Part shown: positions 43,067 to 51,472 of the stretch, in pieces | Layout: each line of letters starts with the position of its first letter | Numbering within the stretch: the first letter of the stretch is position 1 | Source: Cupriavidus sp. P-10 | Lineage (GTDB): Bacteria > Pseudomonadota > Gammaproteobacteria > Burkholderiales > Burkholderiaceae | Assembly (NCBI RefSeq): GCF_003402535.2 | Contig: NZ_AP025173.1 | Location: 124,001 to 188,000, forward strand | DNA: 64,000 nt | Direction of reading: 5' to 3' | Position numbers and translations under genes: made by a program | The notes under the pieces: model-generated | The model's input: the letters and a program-made list of their open reading frames with translations, nothing else | Databases searched by the model: none | Told to the model about the DNA's origin: nothing

Positions 43067-45112
43067 TTACCTCGACTGCGCCATTCGACGCGGAGGCAGC
43101 GTAGGACCCGCAGAAGGCTTCAGCGGGTCCGCGGCGCCAGACTGCGCGCGTCTTGCCGTCGGCTCCGAAGCGGCCCCCTTGCTACCCTTTGAAGAACTGC
43201 TGCCTGCCTTGGCCCGAGCCATTGCTACATCCAGCATGGAAGGCCCGATTGATGAATCGGCTGCGGCTGCCAGTATGCGCCGTGCCTCGAGGTAGGCCGG
43301 ATGGACCGGCAAGCGGTTGTGCGCCTGACTCTCCACGTAGCGCATGAAGACATCGATGGCGTCGACGCCTGCCGGAATCGCAAACTTTCCGTGAGAGCAC
43401 GCCTGGCAAATTGCAGCACGTAGCGACAGGCTGTGCGGCGACATGTTCCAAGGCGGTGCTGCCCGCAACACGCCGAGTGACATACCGTCCAGCGTGGAGG
43501 CAAGCGCCACCCGGCAGTCATCCTCCTTGTGGCAGACCACCCAGATCTCGGAGCCGACAAGGTCGTGCCGGTTGTGCAGCACGTCGTTGGTATAACGGCC
43601 GTAATGGAACTCAACGAACGGGGCACGCCCGCTCTTAGCGCCCCCGCGCACGATGCAGCGCTTGCGGATGCTGAATAGCGTGTCCACGACAGCGGGGTCG
43701 GCTCGCCGGAAGCTCTGCTGGGAATGGTGGTACAAGAACTTCGCATACGCGAGCGGCGTGCGGTTACCAATCCCGCTGTGCGGTGTCGCGTTGTAGTTGG
43801 CAATGAGCACGTTCAGCAGCTCTTCCGCATATTCGTACTGGAATCGACTCGCCAGGGCGACCTCTTCCGGCTGTCTTCCCTTGCGGTCCTGGAAATTTGC
43901 GCCGGTGGTGTTGGAAAGACGCTGGAATCCCTGTCCGGCCAGATTGCGGAAAAACGTCTCGATGAACGGGCGGTCATCCTTGCTTCGACGTTTCGAGAAC
44001 GAGGTCTTCGGGTCCAGTAGCGTGGAGCCGACGCTGTCGCGCAGCGCATCCCGCACGTGCTGACAAGTCTCGGCAAGCGCACCATCTACGCTGGTCTCGT
44101 CCCAGCATAGCCCGACGAAATCGCTACCCAGAGCGGAAAGAAGCCCGGCTTCAGGCAGATACGGCGTATCGCAAAAACTGACCGGGCGCAGGCACCATCT
44201 GCCCAATGCCCGCTTCAGCGCGCGCATGACGTCATCTTTCGATATTTCCCGTCTCACGCTGAAGTAGTACCCTAGCACCGCGCGCGAAACGACCTCCAGG
44301 ATCACAACGACCCAGAGACGATGAACGATCTTCTCCTTGAAACCGCCCCCCATCAGGGGAAGCGACACGCAGAAACGTCCGTCTAGCTTGTGCGCGTCCA
44401 TTTCGACGCGTTGCATGAACCTCTGCACCGGCCGCCCGGTTCCGTCACCGGACCTCAGCTTCACAGCCAAATTCGGCCCGCCACTCGCCGCGGCCAGCGC
44501 CCTTGGGTTGGCCGACAGCACCTTGTCGATATACCGACAGATCGAAGAGTAGCCAAGGCTCAATGTGTTGAACGGCCATTCGTTTCGCGCTTCGTACCCG
44601 AAGCCACGCAATTGGTCCAGAAACCACGCGCAATGACGCCTTCTCGACTGTTTAGTTTCGACTAGTCGCTTGGCTGAGGCGCTCGCGAGGATACGCGCCT
44701 CAAATGCCTGACGAAGCGCCGGCTGACTGTCCAGCAGCGCCTGCATCGCGCCCGCAGCACCGCGGCCGAACTGGTCGACATGGACCTTCGTGCTACGACG
44801 GTATGGCTTGACTCGGAGCCATGGCACAAGCCCGCGCCAGCCATAAGGACGCCCGTCGGGATGCGTCTCAAGGCAGCGCTCCCGGATGAGACGATAGGCC
44901 TGACTTGTGCCAAGCGACGTCAGCCGCCTGATGCTTTCGCCCGAGGCACCGGAAAGATACAGCGAAACCGCCTGCTTTCTCGCAAGGTACAGGACGCGTC
45001 GGTCACCAGTAAGCGCTCCCTCATCGGGGCTGGCCCAGTGGGAAGTGTCGACGGTTCGCCCGTCTATCCTCCGGCGGGAGCAACAGGAATTGTCGTCAAT
45101 ACCCTCTTCCAT
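43067..45112 (-). CDS. tniA: TniA/TnsB-like DDE transposase
   Basis: A 681-residue transposase with an rve integrase core: first Asp in RVEMDAHKLDGRF, second in LCWDETSVDG and Glu in DDRPFIETFFRNL, followed by YNATPHSGIGNRTPLAYAKF, as in Mu/TnsB-type enzymes. The N-terminal part contains HTH-like segments (LYLSGASGESIRRLTSLGTSQAYRLI). The frame is open to 45319, but that extension overlaps the transposon-end binding sites. ATG 45112, preceded by GGAG at 7 bases, is the likely start. A Mu/TnsB-type C-terminal domain for ATPase contact should follow residue 500. Confidence 0.85.
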   Translation of the reverse strand: MEEGIDDNSCCSRRRIDGRTVDTSHWASPDEGALTGDRRVLYLARKQAVSLYLSGASGESIRRLTSLGTSQAYRLIRERCLETHPDGRPYGWRGLVPWLRVKPYRRSTKVHVDQFGRGAAGAMQALLDSQPALRQAFEARILASASAKRLVETKQSRRRHCAWFLDQLRGFGYEARNEWPFNTLSLGYSSICRYIDKVLSANPRALAAASGGPNLAVKLRSGDGTGRPVQRFMQRVEMDAHKLDGRFCVSLPLMGGGFKEKIVHRLWVVVILEVVSRAVLGYYFSVRREISKDDVMRALKRALGRWCLRPVSFCDTPYLPEAGLLSALGSDFVGLCWDETSVDGALAETCQHVRDALRDSVGSTLLDPKTSFSKRRSKDDRPFIETFFRNLAGQGFQRLSNTTGANFQDRKGRQPEEVALASRFQYEYAEELLNVLIANYNATPHSGIGNRTPLAYAKFLYHHSQQSFRRADPAVVDTLFSIRKRCIVRGGAKSGRAPFVEFHYGRYTNDVLHNRHDLVGSEIWVVCHKEDDCRVALASTLDGMSLGVLRAAPPWNMSPHSLSLRAAICQACSHGKFAIPAGVDAIDVFMRYVESQAHNRLPVHPAYLEARRILAAAADSSIGPSMLDVAMARAKAGSSSSKGSKGAASEPTARRAQSGAADPLKPSAGPTLPPRRMAQSR

Positions 45113-45352
45113 GCGACGCTCCAAAATCGGCCGATCGCCCCAGAGGCGATGGTTATAAACCTTAGGGCACATTTGGGAAAAATCGCACGACGAGAATGGA
45201 ACAAACGTTGGCAAAGATACAAAATTGCTTCGAATGTTCGCCGGGAGAACAAAATGGTGCAGAATTTCGTGAAGTAAATTTGTTCTCGCACGCCCGGGCG
45301 GCGTCGATTTCACGGCCACGTCTCGGATACAAAATTGTGCAAACTAACGACC

Positions 45353-46588
45353 GTGGAATCGCCCGCCCTTCCGCCCGCCCCACCTACGTCCGCCCCCCTC
45401 GCCGCCCTACCCACTCCGCTGGAGCAGTTACGGCTGCCGTCGGCGCTGTCCGGGCACGACGGCAGCAACCGAGCGCCCGCCACGGCCACCCGCATCGCGG
45501 CGACCGACGACCTGTCCGCCGTGACCGCCTGGCTCGCGCGCTACGCCGACAGCGCGGCGACGGTGACCGTTTATCGCCGCGAGGTGGAGCGGCTGATCCT
45601 GTGGGCCGTGCTACAGCTCGGCAAGCCGCTGTCTTCCCTGACGCACGAGGACCTGCTCGTCTATGAGCGCTTTCTGGCCGATCCGCAGCCGGCCGCCCGC
45701 TGGGTCCTGGCCGGCAGCAAGAAGCTCGCGCGCAGCCATCCGGACTGGCGCCCGTTCGCCGGGCCGCTGTCGCCCGGCAGCGTGCGCCAGGCGCTGGTGA
45801 TCCTGAACGCGCTGTTCGCCTGGCTCACCGAGGCGGGCTACGTGGCCGGTAACCCGCTCGCCCTCGCCCGCCGTCGGCGCGCGCCAACCAAGGCGCGCAT
45901 CACCCGCTATCTGAGCCACGACATGTGGGCGATCGTCAAAGACACGGTCGAAGCGATGCCAACCGAAAACGCGCGAGAACGCCTGCATGCGGCGCGCTGC
46001 CGCTGGGTGCTGACCGTGCTCTATCTGGGCGGCTTGCGTGCGTCGGAGGTGACGGCCACCCCCATGGGGGCGTTCTTCTGCCGCCGCGATGCCCAGGGCA
46101 TCGAGCGCTGGTGGCTGGAGGTGACCGGCAAAGGCAGCAAGACGCGGCTGGTGCCGGCGACCGACGAGCTGATTGCCGAACTGGCGCGCTACCGCCGCGC
46201 CCACGCATTGCCGCCGACTCCGCAGTTCGGGGAGACGCGGCCACTGGTGCTGCCGGTGATTGGAAAAGCGGACAGCGAGAAACCGCTGTCACGCGGAGCG
46301 CTGCACCTGATCCTGAAAGAGGTGTTTGGCATGGCCGCGGCGCGCCTGCGCGCGCGGGGGCCGGAATGGGAAGCACAGGCCGCGGTGCTGGCCAGTGCCT
46401 CGGCCCATTGGCTGCGCCACACCGCTGGCTCGCATATGACCGACCAGCAGGTCGACCTGCGCTTTGTGCGGGACAACTTCGGGCACAGCTCGCTGTCGAC
46501 GACGAGCGGCTACCTGCACAGCGAGGAGGATGCGCGGCATGAGGCCACGCAGGAGCGGCATCGGATTGGTTGGGGAAGCAAGAAATAG
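45353..46588 (+). CDS. Tyrosine recombinase (phage-integrase family)
   Basis: A 411-residue site-specific recombinase. The SAM-like N-terminal arm-binding/core domain (TAWLARYADSAATVTVYRREVERLILWAV...SLTHEDLLVYERFL) precedes the catalytic domain with the Arg of GGLRASEV, the HxxR of HWLRHTAGSHM and the GHSSLSTTSGYLHSE with the catalytic Tyr. GTG 45353 starts seven bases after the end of the tni transposon, so the natural promoter and ribosome site have been displaced. The kfrA gene, its likely original divergent neighbour, is 4.8 kb away beyond the insertion. Fragments of the same gene lie at 50751 and 53380. Confidence 0.88.
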   Translation: MESPALPPAPPTSAPLAALPTPLEQLRLPSALSGHDGSNRAPATATRIAATDDLSAVTAWLARYADSAATVTVYRREVERLILWAVLQLGKPLSSLTHEDLLVYERFLADPQPAARWVLAGSKKLARSHPDWRPFAGPLSPGSVRQALVILNALFAWLTEAGYVAGNPLALARRRRAPTKARITRYLSHDMWAIVKDTVEAMPTENARERLHAARCRWVLTVLYLGGLRASEVTATPMGAFFCRRDAQGIERWWLEVTGKGSKTRLVPATDELIAELARYRRAHALPPTPQFGETRPLVLPVIGKADSEKPLSRGALHLILKEVFGMAAARLRARGPEWEAQAAVLASASAHWLRHTAGSHMTDQQVDLRFVRDNFGHSSLSTTSGYLHSEEDARHEATQERHRIGWGSKK

Positions 46589-46786
46589 CAACCGGGCGCC
46601 GTATCATCACCATCGTGAAATTTCGGCGCCATCCCATTGATGCAAGCTTCCCGTTCAAGTCTTCGGGCGCATCAAGGTGATTAATTGCATTTTATAAGAG
46701 CCGCTTACGGGACATGAGGAGGCGGGTCGAACGCGCGCATTGGCGGCGGCGTCTCGTCGAAGCGCTCTACTTCTGTTGAGGATCGC

Positions 46787-47241
46787 CATTCGTGCGAGCC
46801 ACGCTCAACATTCATGCGAACGTAGCAATTTTTCGCTCAGCATTCGTGCGACTGTATCTTTCCCATGCGAAACAAGGTCCCGGTGGCGTGAAGTGTAGTA
46901 ATCGCGCTCCCTGTGCGAAGTAATGTTGATTCGCGCGCTTAATCACGCAGAACGTATCATCTTTACTTCCGCAGTTCGGAGAAATCGTGTCCCCTGCGCG
47001 ACTACTCTCACTCTGCGGCAAGGCCACCTCACATTCGGAGTTCTCGGCTGCGATTGCAGCCTTATTTTGGAATGTTTCGCGCGAACGCTCCTTTTAATCA
47101 CCCCGAGCGAATCCGCGTAGTCAGAGCGAAAAGTAGTAAAGATGACACGAGGTGACGGACCCGCGATCGTTTCAGAATTACTTCGCGCCTCACGAAAGTG
47201 CCAGGATTACTACTCGAAAAATCGTAGCAATGTTGATACGG
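46787..47241. repeat. Non-coding block of direct and inverted repeats
   Basis: CATTCRTGCGA occurs at 46787, 46809 and 46841, with a partial copy (CATGCGA) at 46864, spaced 22, 32 and 23 bases, near whole helical turns. Further right, three short motifs occur in inverse on both sides of 47050: GTAGTAATC (46895 and 47213), GCGAAGTAAT (46915 and 47185) and TCATCTTTACT (46958 and 47143). Position sums agree on one centre for the last two pairs. Such structure is typical of transposon-end arrays, a small non-autonomous element or iterons. No gene overlaps it. Confidence 0.55.
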
Positions 47242-47349
47242 ACGCCCACACAAGAAACGCTAACTTATTGATTTAATTGGCCTTGTGCTCAGCCACTGAC
47301 GAACTACTTTTATTACACTTCACGCCCGGTAACGTCGCCACACCGGAGT

Positions 47350-47662
47350 GTTACCGGGTAACGATCATGAGGAGTGCAGATGGCGCAGACGACAGCACAG
47401 CGGCAGGCCGCCTATCGGGCAAGGCGCGCGACGGCGGGCAAGGACGGCAACGGAGAGCGGCGGCTGGATATGTGGGTCAGTACGGAAGCCGACCTTGCTC
47501 TCGCCCGGCTGGCGCACCGTTACACGGTAACAAAGCGTCAGATGCTGGAGCGGCTGATCGCACGAGCGGACGACGCGATCGTGCGCAGGCTCAATCCGGA
47601 TTCGGAGCAGTGGGATCTCTATTTCAACGTCCCCCGCTAGCGCCTCGCTGTTACCGGGTAAC
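47350..47662. promoter_or_regulatory. Three palindromic operators around a small gene
   Basis: GTTACCGGGTAAC occurs identically at 47350-47362, just upstream of the small gene, and at 47650-47662, ten bases after its stop; the two are exactly 300 bases apart. A variant, GTTACACGGTAAC, lies inside the gene at 47519-47531. A half-site, CCGGTAACG, is at 47327-47335. The arrangement suggests binding sites for the encoded protein. Confidence 0.6.
47380..47640 (+). CDS. Small ribbon-helix-helix-like DNA-binding protein
   Basis: An 86-residue basic protein: MAQTTAQRQAAYRARRATAGKDGNGERRLDMWVSTEADLALARLAHRYTVTKRQMLERLI. The short strand RLDMWVS followed by two helices (ADLALARLAHRY, TKRQMLERLIARA) fits a ribbon-helix-helix fold of the type used by plasmid regulators and CopG-like proteins. 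GGAGTG stands nine bases upstream of ATG 47380. It is bracketed by identical palindromes that are the obvious candidate operators, so autoregulation is likely. It may also act in plasmid partition. Confidence 0.7.
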   Translation: MAQTTAQRQAAYRARRATAGKDGNGERRLDMWVSTEADLALARLAHRYTVTKRQMLERLIARADDAIVRRLNPDSEQWDLYFNVPR

Positions 47663-47710
47663 GAGGGGCTTCTCTCCGTGTGATGGAGTCCCCGACTTGG
47701 GGGCAACTGC

Positions 47711-47842
47711 GTATTCCGGTGAACGTGACCGCCGATTCCGGATGAACGTGACCGATTTTCCCGGCTGTCCGGAATGGCCGATCACGATGCCGGAATGGCC
47801 GGTCACGATACCGGAATCGGCGGTCACGTTGAACCGGAATAC
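47711..47842. repeat. Converging IS21-type terminal repeats (132-bp inverted-repeat unit)
   Basis: GTATTCCGGTGAACGTGACC (47711-47730) with GCCGATTCCGG is repeated in inverse at the other edge (47811-47842), giving an about 31-bp near-perfect inverted repeat. Inside are three more copies of the ATTCCGG-n-CGTGACCG unit, at 47735, 47769 and 47790. Multiple such repeats mark the ends of IS21-family elements. Here both ends face each other with no transposase, either a MITE-like unit or the collapsed remains of an element. Confidence 0.55.
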
Positions 47843-47865
47843 CCAGGCAACTATCGACCCGCCGC

Positions 47866-49473
47866 TCAGGCAGGGTGCGGCGGCGCGGTTTGCCGCCGGG
47901 GGAAGTTGAACGGCAACAGGTCGCTGATGTCAGCCTCCAGCGCGCGCTGTGGCAGCTCTGTGAGCACGTGGAGCAGATAAGCATACGGCTCGACCTCACA
48001 GGCGCGGCACGTAAGCATCAGGCTGTAGATCATGGCGCTCGCCTTCGCCCCCGCGACAGTGTCTGCAAAGAGCCATGCCTTTCGCCCTGTGCAGAATGGG
48101 CGGATGTCACGTTCGACCGGATTGTTATCGATGGGCGCACGCCCATCGATAACATATCGGCTCAGGTATTCCCACTGGTTGCGCGCGTAGGCGATGGCCT
48201 TGCCCAGCAGGCTTTCCGGCAGTACCTGCGGCGCCTGCTGGTCCAGCCATGCCTTGAGGGCTTCCAGCAGCGGCACGCTGTGCTGTTGACGCAGCCGGTA
48301 CGTGTAGTTGACGCGCGTTTCGCCTTCGGGCAGGTCTGCCTTGGCGAGCGTCTCGACCTGATACAGGGCCTGGAAGTACTCGAGCGCCTTTAGTACTCGA
48401 GCGCTGGGCTTTTTCTGCCCCTTTTGCGCATCAACGAACATTCTCCTCGCGTGCGCAACACAGCCAAAGTGGGTAACGCCTTCGAGCGTGCGCCAGGCGC
48501 TGTAGCCATCGGTCATTAGCATGCCCTCGTAGCCGGCGAGAAACGCCTGCGGATACTCCTGTCCGCGCCCCGGCTGGTAGTCGAACAGCACCACCGGATG
48601 CTCGCAGTCCTCCGCGCTGCGATACACCCACATGTACGATTTGCTCTGCGCGGCCTTGCCTTCCTCCTTGAGCACCTGCACCGTCGTCTCGTCGCCATGG
48701 ATCAGTGGCTGCGACAGCAGCGTGCGGCGCAGCGCCTCGTACAGCCGGCTGTAGTGCAGTTGCGCAGGCCGGATGATCCAGTTGGCCAGTGTGCCGCGGC
48801 CAACTTCGATGCCGGCGCGACCCAGCGCGTCTTCCATCCGATAGAGCGGCGTGCCATCAACGTACTTGCCGGTGGTCACCGTTGCCAGCATCGCTGGGCT
48901 GGCGTTGCTGCCCGGCAGTGGTTGCGCCGGCATCGGCGCAGTCAACACCGGCGTGCGTTCGGCATTGCGCTCGCAGTGCCGACACGCGTATTTGAAGCGG
49001 ACGTGCTGCAGAACGGAGACCTTTGCTTCGATGTGCAACTGCTCGCTGACTTCCTCGCCCATGCGGTGCATCGAACCCTGGCAACATGGGCAGATCTTCT
49101 GGTCCTCGGTCAGGTCGTACTCGATTCGCTGGCGCGGCATGTCCGCCGGCAGCGGCTTGCGGCCACGTTTGCGGCCTGCGGGCTTATCAGGCTCTGGCAG
49201 CCCCGTGTCTGGCGGCGCGAGCGCGTCATCCTCATCGTCGTCGGCCGGCTCCGCAGTGGCCATTTGTTCGGCTTCGTCGAACACTCGGTCCTTGAGCTTC
49301 TCGCTGCTTGGTGCGAAGCGTTTGGACTGTGCGAGGCGGAACTGTTCCTCAAGGAGCTTGATGCGCTCGTTCAGCTCGGCGATGTGCTGGGCGTTGGTGG
49401 CAGCCTTCGCTTCGAGCTCGCGGATATAGGCCTGGGCGGCCGGCGGCAATTGGGAGAGGTCGTGTTCGTTCAT
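47866..49473 (-). CDS. tnpC: IS66-family transposase TnpC
   Basis: A 535-residue IS66 transposase. An N-terminal coiled coil (IAELNERIKLLEEQFRLAQSKRFAPSSEK) is followed by a zinc-finger-like CPCCQGSMHRMG..C..C region, then the DDE core (LIHGDETTVQVLKEEGK, GMLMTDGYSAW..CVAHARR and YVIDGRAPIDNNPVERDIRPF). ATG 49473 gives the standard MNEHDLSQLP start. The C-terminus (DLLPFNF) is complete. Confidence 0.94.
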   Translation of the reverse strand: MNEHDLSQLPPAAQAYIRELEAKAATNAQHIAELNERIKLLEEQFRLAQSKRFAPSSEKLKDRVFDEAEQMATAEPADDDEDDALAPPDTGLPEPDKPAGRKRGRKPLPADMPRQRIEYDLTEDQKICPCCQGSMHRMGEEVSEQLHIEAKVSVLQHVRFKYACRHCERNAERTPVLTAPMPAQPLPGSNASPAMLATVTTGKYVDGTPLYRMEDALGRAGIEVGRGTLANWIIRPAQLHYSRLYEALRRTLLSQPLIHGDETTVQVLKEEGKAAQSKSYMWVYRSAEDCEHPVVLFDYQPGRGQEYPQAFLAGYEGMLMTDGYSAWRTLEGVTHFGCVAHARRMFVDAQKGQKKPSARVLKALEYFQALYQVETLAKADLPEGETRVNYTYRLRQQHSVPLLEALKAWLDQQAPQVLPESLLGKAIAYARNQWEYLSRYVIDGRAPIDNNPVERDIRPFCTGRKAWLFADTVAGAKASAMIYSLMLTCRACEVEPYAYLLHVLTELPQRALEADISDLLPFNFPRRQTAPPHPA

Positions 49474-49530
49474 GCTGAACACGATAGTGCAGCCATGGCG
49501 CAATCGGGTATACGTCACCCCGAACGACCA

Positions 49531-49884
49531 TCAAGCCGTGTGCTGATATTTGCGTGACGGGTGGCGCTTCACCGCGTCCACGTCGATGCCGTCCAGCAGC
49601 CAGTGCAACTGCTCGGTTGTCAGCTCGATCACCGCCTGCTGGCGCCGTGGCCACACGAAGCGGTCTTCCTCCAGGCGCTTGAGCAGCAACCAGAAGCCGT
49701 TGCGGTCCCACAGCAACAGCTTGATGCGGTTGCGCCGACGGTTATGAAAGGCATAGACGGCGCGGGCAAACGGATCAAGCTGCATCGACTGTTCGACCAG
49801 GGCAACCAACCCGTTGATCCCGAGGCGGAAATCCACCGCATTGCGGTGCAGGTAGACCTGTACGTTAGCGTCGAATCGGAACAT
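49531..49884 (-). CDS. tnpB: IS66 TnpB accessory protein
   Basis: A 117-residue IS66 Orf2. MFRFDANVQVYLHRNAVDFRLGINGLVALVEQSMQLDPFARAVYAFHNRRRNRIKLLLWDRNGFWLLLKRLEEDRFVWP is the full signature of the family. It overlaps the tnpA stop by one base. Required with TnpA and TnpC for IS66 transposition. Confidence 0.94.
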   Translation of the reverse strand: MFRFDANVQVYLHRNAVDFRLGINGLVALVEQSMQLDPFARAVYAFHNRRRNRIKLLLWDRNGFWLLLKRLEEDRFVWPRRQQAVIELTTEQLHWLLDGIDVDAVKRHPSRKYQHTA

Positions 49885-50360
49885 CAACGCGCTCCCAGCG
49901 CTTCGATCATCGCCTTCACCAGCGCAACGTCCTGTCCGCCGCATTCAAGTTCGACCGTCACGCCGTTGGGCAGCCGCGCCGTCAGTAGTGCAGGTTTCAG
50001 CGACGGTCGTACCGATGGTTGGGTGGAAGCAGGCGCCTGGGCTGGCAGGCATTCCCGCGCCAGCGGCGACTCCGGAACTCGCTTTACCCCGCTAATCTCG
50101 ATGACCGGTACGAACGCTGGCACTGCAAGCTCCGCGCTGTCGGCCGCCGCGGCTTCCGTTGCCGCTTGGTGCAGCCGAATCCACTTGCGCAACTGGTTCG
50201 TATTGATGCCGACCTTGAGCGCCATCCCAGCTACCGATACCCCTGGCCGCAGACACGCCTCGACCAGTTGGCGCTTATCCCTGGGGTCAAAGTCTCGCTT
50301 CCCGTTGGAGCGAACACGGGTCACTCTCAGCGGCGGAACTTCACATTCGTTGTCCATCAT
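49884..50360 (-). CDS. tnpA: IS66 TnpA accessory protein
   Basis: A 158-residue IS66 Orf1, HTH-containing: RDFDPRDKRQLVEACLRPGVSVAGMALKVGINTNQLRKWIRLH is a transposase_8-type HTH, and the C-terminal LPNGVTVELECGGQDVALVKAMIEALG is typical. Start chosen at ATG 50360 (MMDNECEV); further upstream codons are close to the terminal repeat. Confidence 0.9.
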   Translation of the reverse strand: MMDNECEVPPLRVTRVRSNGKRDFDPRDKRQLVEACLRPGVSVAGMALKVGINTNQLRKWIRLHQAATEAAAADSAELAVPAFVPVIEISGVKRVPESPLARECLPAQAPASTQPSVRPSLKPALLTARLPNGVTVELECGGQDVALVKAMIEALGAR

Positions 50361-50444
50361 GCTTGCGTCCGCAAATGGTGGTTGCGGACGCAAGCCTGCC
50401 CACTCTCAGCCACAAAAGCTAGGTGCGCTTAATTTCGCGCTTAC

Positions 50445-50702
50445 GGTGGTTATGCCCACGCGGGCTTGCATGGCCTGTGTACCGCGGTGCTGCTCGCCGG
50501 CTTCGGTATGGCCTACTGGCTCTGGCTAGGGATCACCGACGCTGTCGTTCACTACATGATCGATCGCTGGAAGGTGCGTCTCGGCCGACGCGCCAAATTG
50601 ACACCGAATCTGCCGCAGTTCTGGTGGGCATTTGGCCTGGACCAGTACGCGCACGTGCTGACCTATCTTGCCATCGTCTGGCTGGTTGGGAGGCTGGACT
50701 GA
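50445..50702 (+). pseudogene. DUF3307 membrane protein, 5' end removed by IS66
   Basis: From the IS66 right end the frame reads [82 protein letters not shown] to a stop at 50702. This matches the C-terminal two thirds of DUF3307 membrane proteins. The N-terminus lies beyond the insertion or is lost. ATG 50466 could start a shorter product. Confidence 0.7.
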
Positions 50703-50750
50703 AAGCGCTGAGACCCCCTGCCAGCGACGCGCAGGGGGGACCAGGGCTGG

Positions 50751-50880
50751 TAGCTGGAAATCGTCGGTCGCAGGCGACAAGCCAAGACCCCGGTGCCTGT
50801 GACCGACTCGGTGATTGCCGAGCTCGCCCGCGACTGACGCGCGCATAAGGTGGCGCCGACGACCGGCCAGCGAAGTGACC
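50751..50880 (+). pseudogene. Tyrosine-recombinase fragment (C-terminal part)
   Basis: The frame reads [46 protein letters not shown], which aligns with WLEVTGKGSKTRLVPATDELIAELARYRRAHALPPTPQ of the intact recombinase at 45353-46588. It has two in-frame stops at least (W to TAG, and TGA before RAH). It is a short relic of a related recombinase. Confidence 0.6.
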
Positions 50881-51089
50881 ACGCGGCTCACTGTCGACGA
50901 GCACGCCGATCACCAACACGATTATGTCGCGAACAGATAGGGCGCGGCGGAGAGAGCGTTCTTGAAAATCAAGGGTCCCGAGCGCGTCGTGCCAGGGACC
51001 GCGTACTTCCATTTTCCGCTTACGCCTTGGCGTAGGTGCCGGCGGACATGACCTCAACGGCAACGAAGGGCTGGACGCGTGCTGGCCTG

Positions 51090-51400
51090 TAGACGCTGCG
51101 AGCGTGTCGAGGTAGATAAGGCCGTCGGAACCGACCTCCAGGTACGTCACCTCGAAACCCCGCCGCTCCAGTTCTCGGCGAGTGTCAAGCACGGCCGTGT
51201 GCTCGGGGCGAACGGTCACTAGATGCCGCCGCTCGATCGAACTGCGCAGCGCCCTTGATCGCCAAGTTATTCCCCCCGGTCGCGCCCGAGGTCCAGATGA
51301 TCTCGCGCGGGTCGGCGCCAAGCAACTGCACCAAGTAGCGGCGTCTGGCACGTCGGAAGGCAGTTGTGCCAGACGACTTGTTACTATCGTCCGGCAAGCC
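51090..51400 (-). pseudogene. Cysteine desulfurase (IscS-like) fragment
   Basis: On the minus strand, [37 protein letters not shown] and, after a frame change, [47 protein letters not shown] match consecutive parts of IscS/NifS enzymes. The catalytic Lys and Cys regions are missing. A single frameshift near 51240 and loss of both ends make it nonfunctional. Confidence 0.75.
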
Positions 51401-51472
51401 AGACTGTATGCCCGCTAGAGGCCGCCCCCGTAGGCGAGAGAAGCCCATGTGTGCCCTGGACGCAAGGCCCCT

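Larger units (their letters stand above)
40518..45346. mobile_element. TniABQ (Tn7/Tn5053-like) transposon
   Basis: An about 4.8-kb element with three transposition genes on the minus strand. The left end carries two tandem sites, TTTGCACAATTTTGTT (40522-40537) and TGCACAATTTTGTT (40547-40560), 22 bases apart. The right end carries inverted copies: ACAAAATTGTGCAAA (45329-45343), ACAAAATGGTGCA (45249-45261) and ATACAAAATTGC (45218-45229), as expected for multiple transposase binding sites. No resolvase and no cargo are present. I could not find a clean target duplication at the outer boundaries, so exact ends are uncertain by a few bases. It lies between kfrA and the recombinase gene. Confidence 0.8.
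47866..50444 (-). mobile_element. IS66-family element, left end missing
   Basis: tnpA, tnpB and tnpC of IS66 are present and intact on the minus strand. The tnpA-side end is at 50421-50444, reading GTAAGCGCGAAATTAAGCGC on the minus strand, which is the IS66-type terminus. No matching inverted repeat was found downstream of tnpC; the IS21-type unit begins 24 bases beyond the tnpC stop. The element is therefore probably truncated on that side. The right end interrupts a DUF3307 gene. Confidence 0.8.

Noticed and set aside
43067..45319. TniA starting at 45319
   Set aside because: The extension would run through the transposase-binding repeats of the transposon end; ATG 45112 has a better ribosome site and fits family length.
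40500..45360. Target-site duplication of the TniABQ transposon
   Set aside because: The five bases outside each apparent end do not match in any register I tried, nor with the orphan ends at 21.7 kb, so none is claimed.
48598..49557. Plus-strand frame of 319 codons over tnpC
   Set aside because: Antisense to a full-length IS66 TnpC; no supporting motif.
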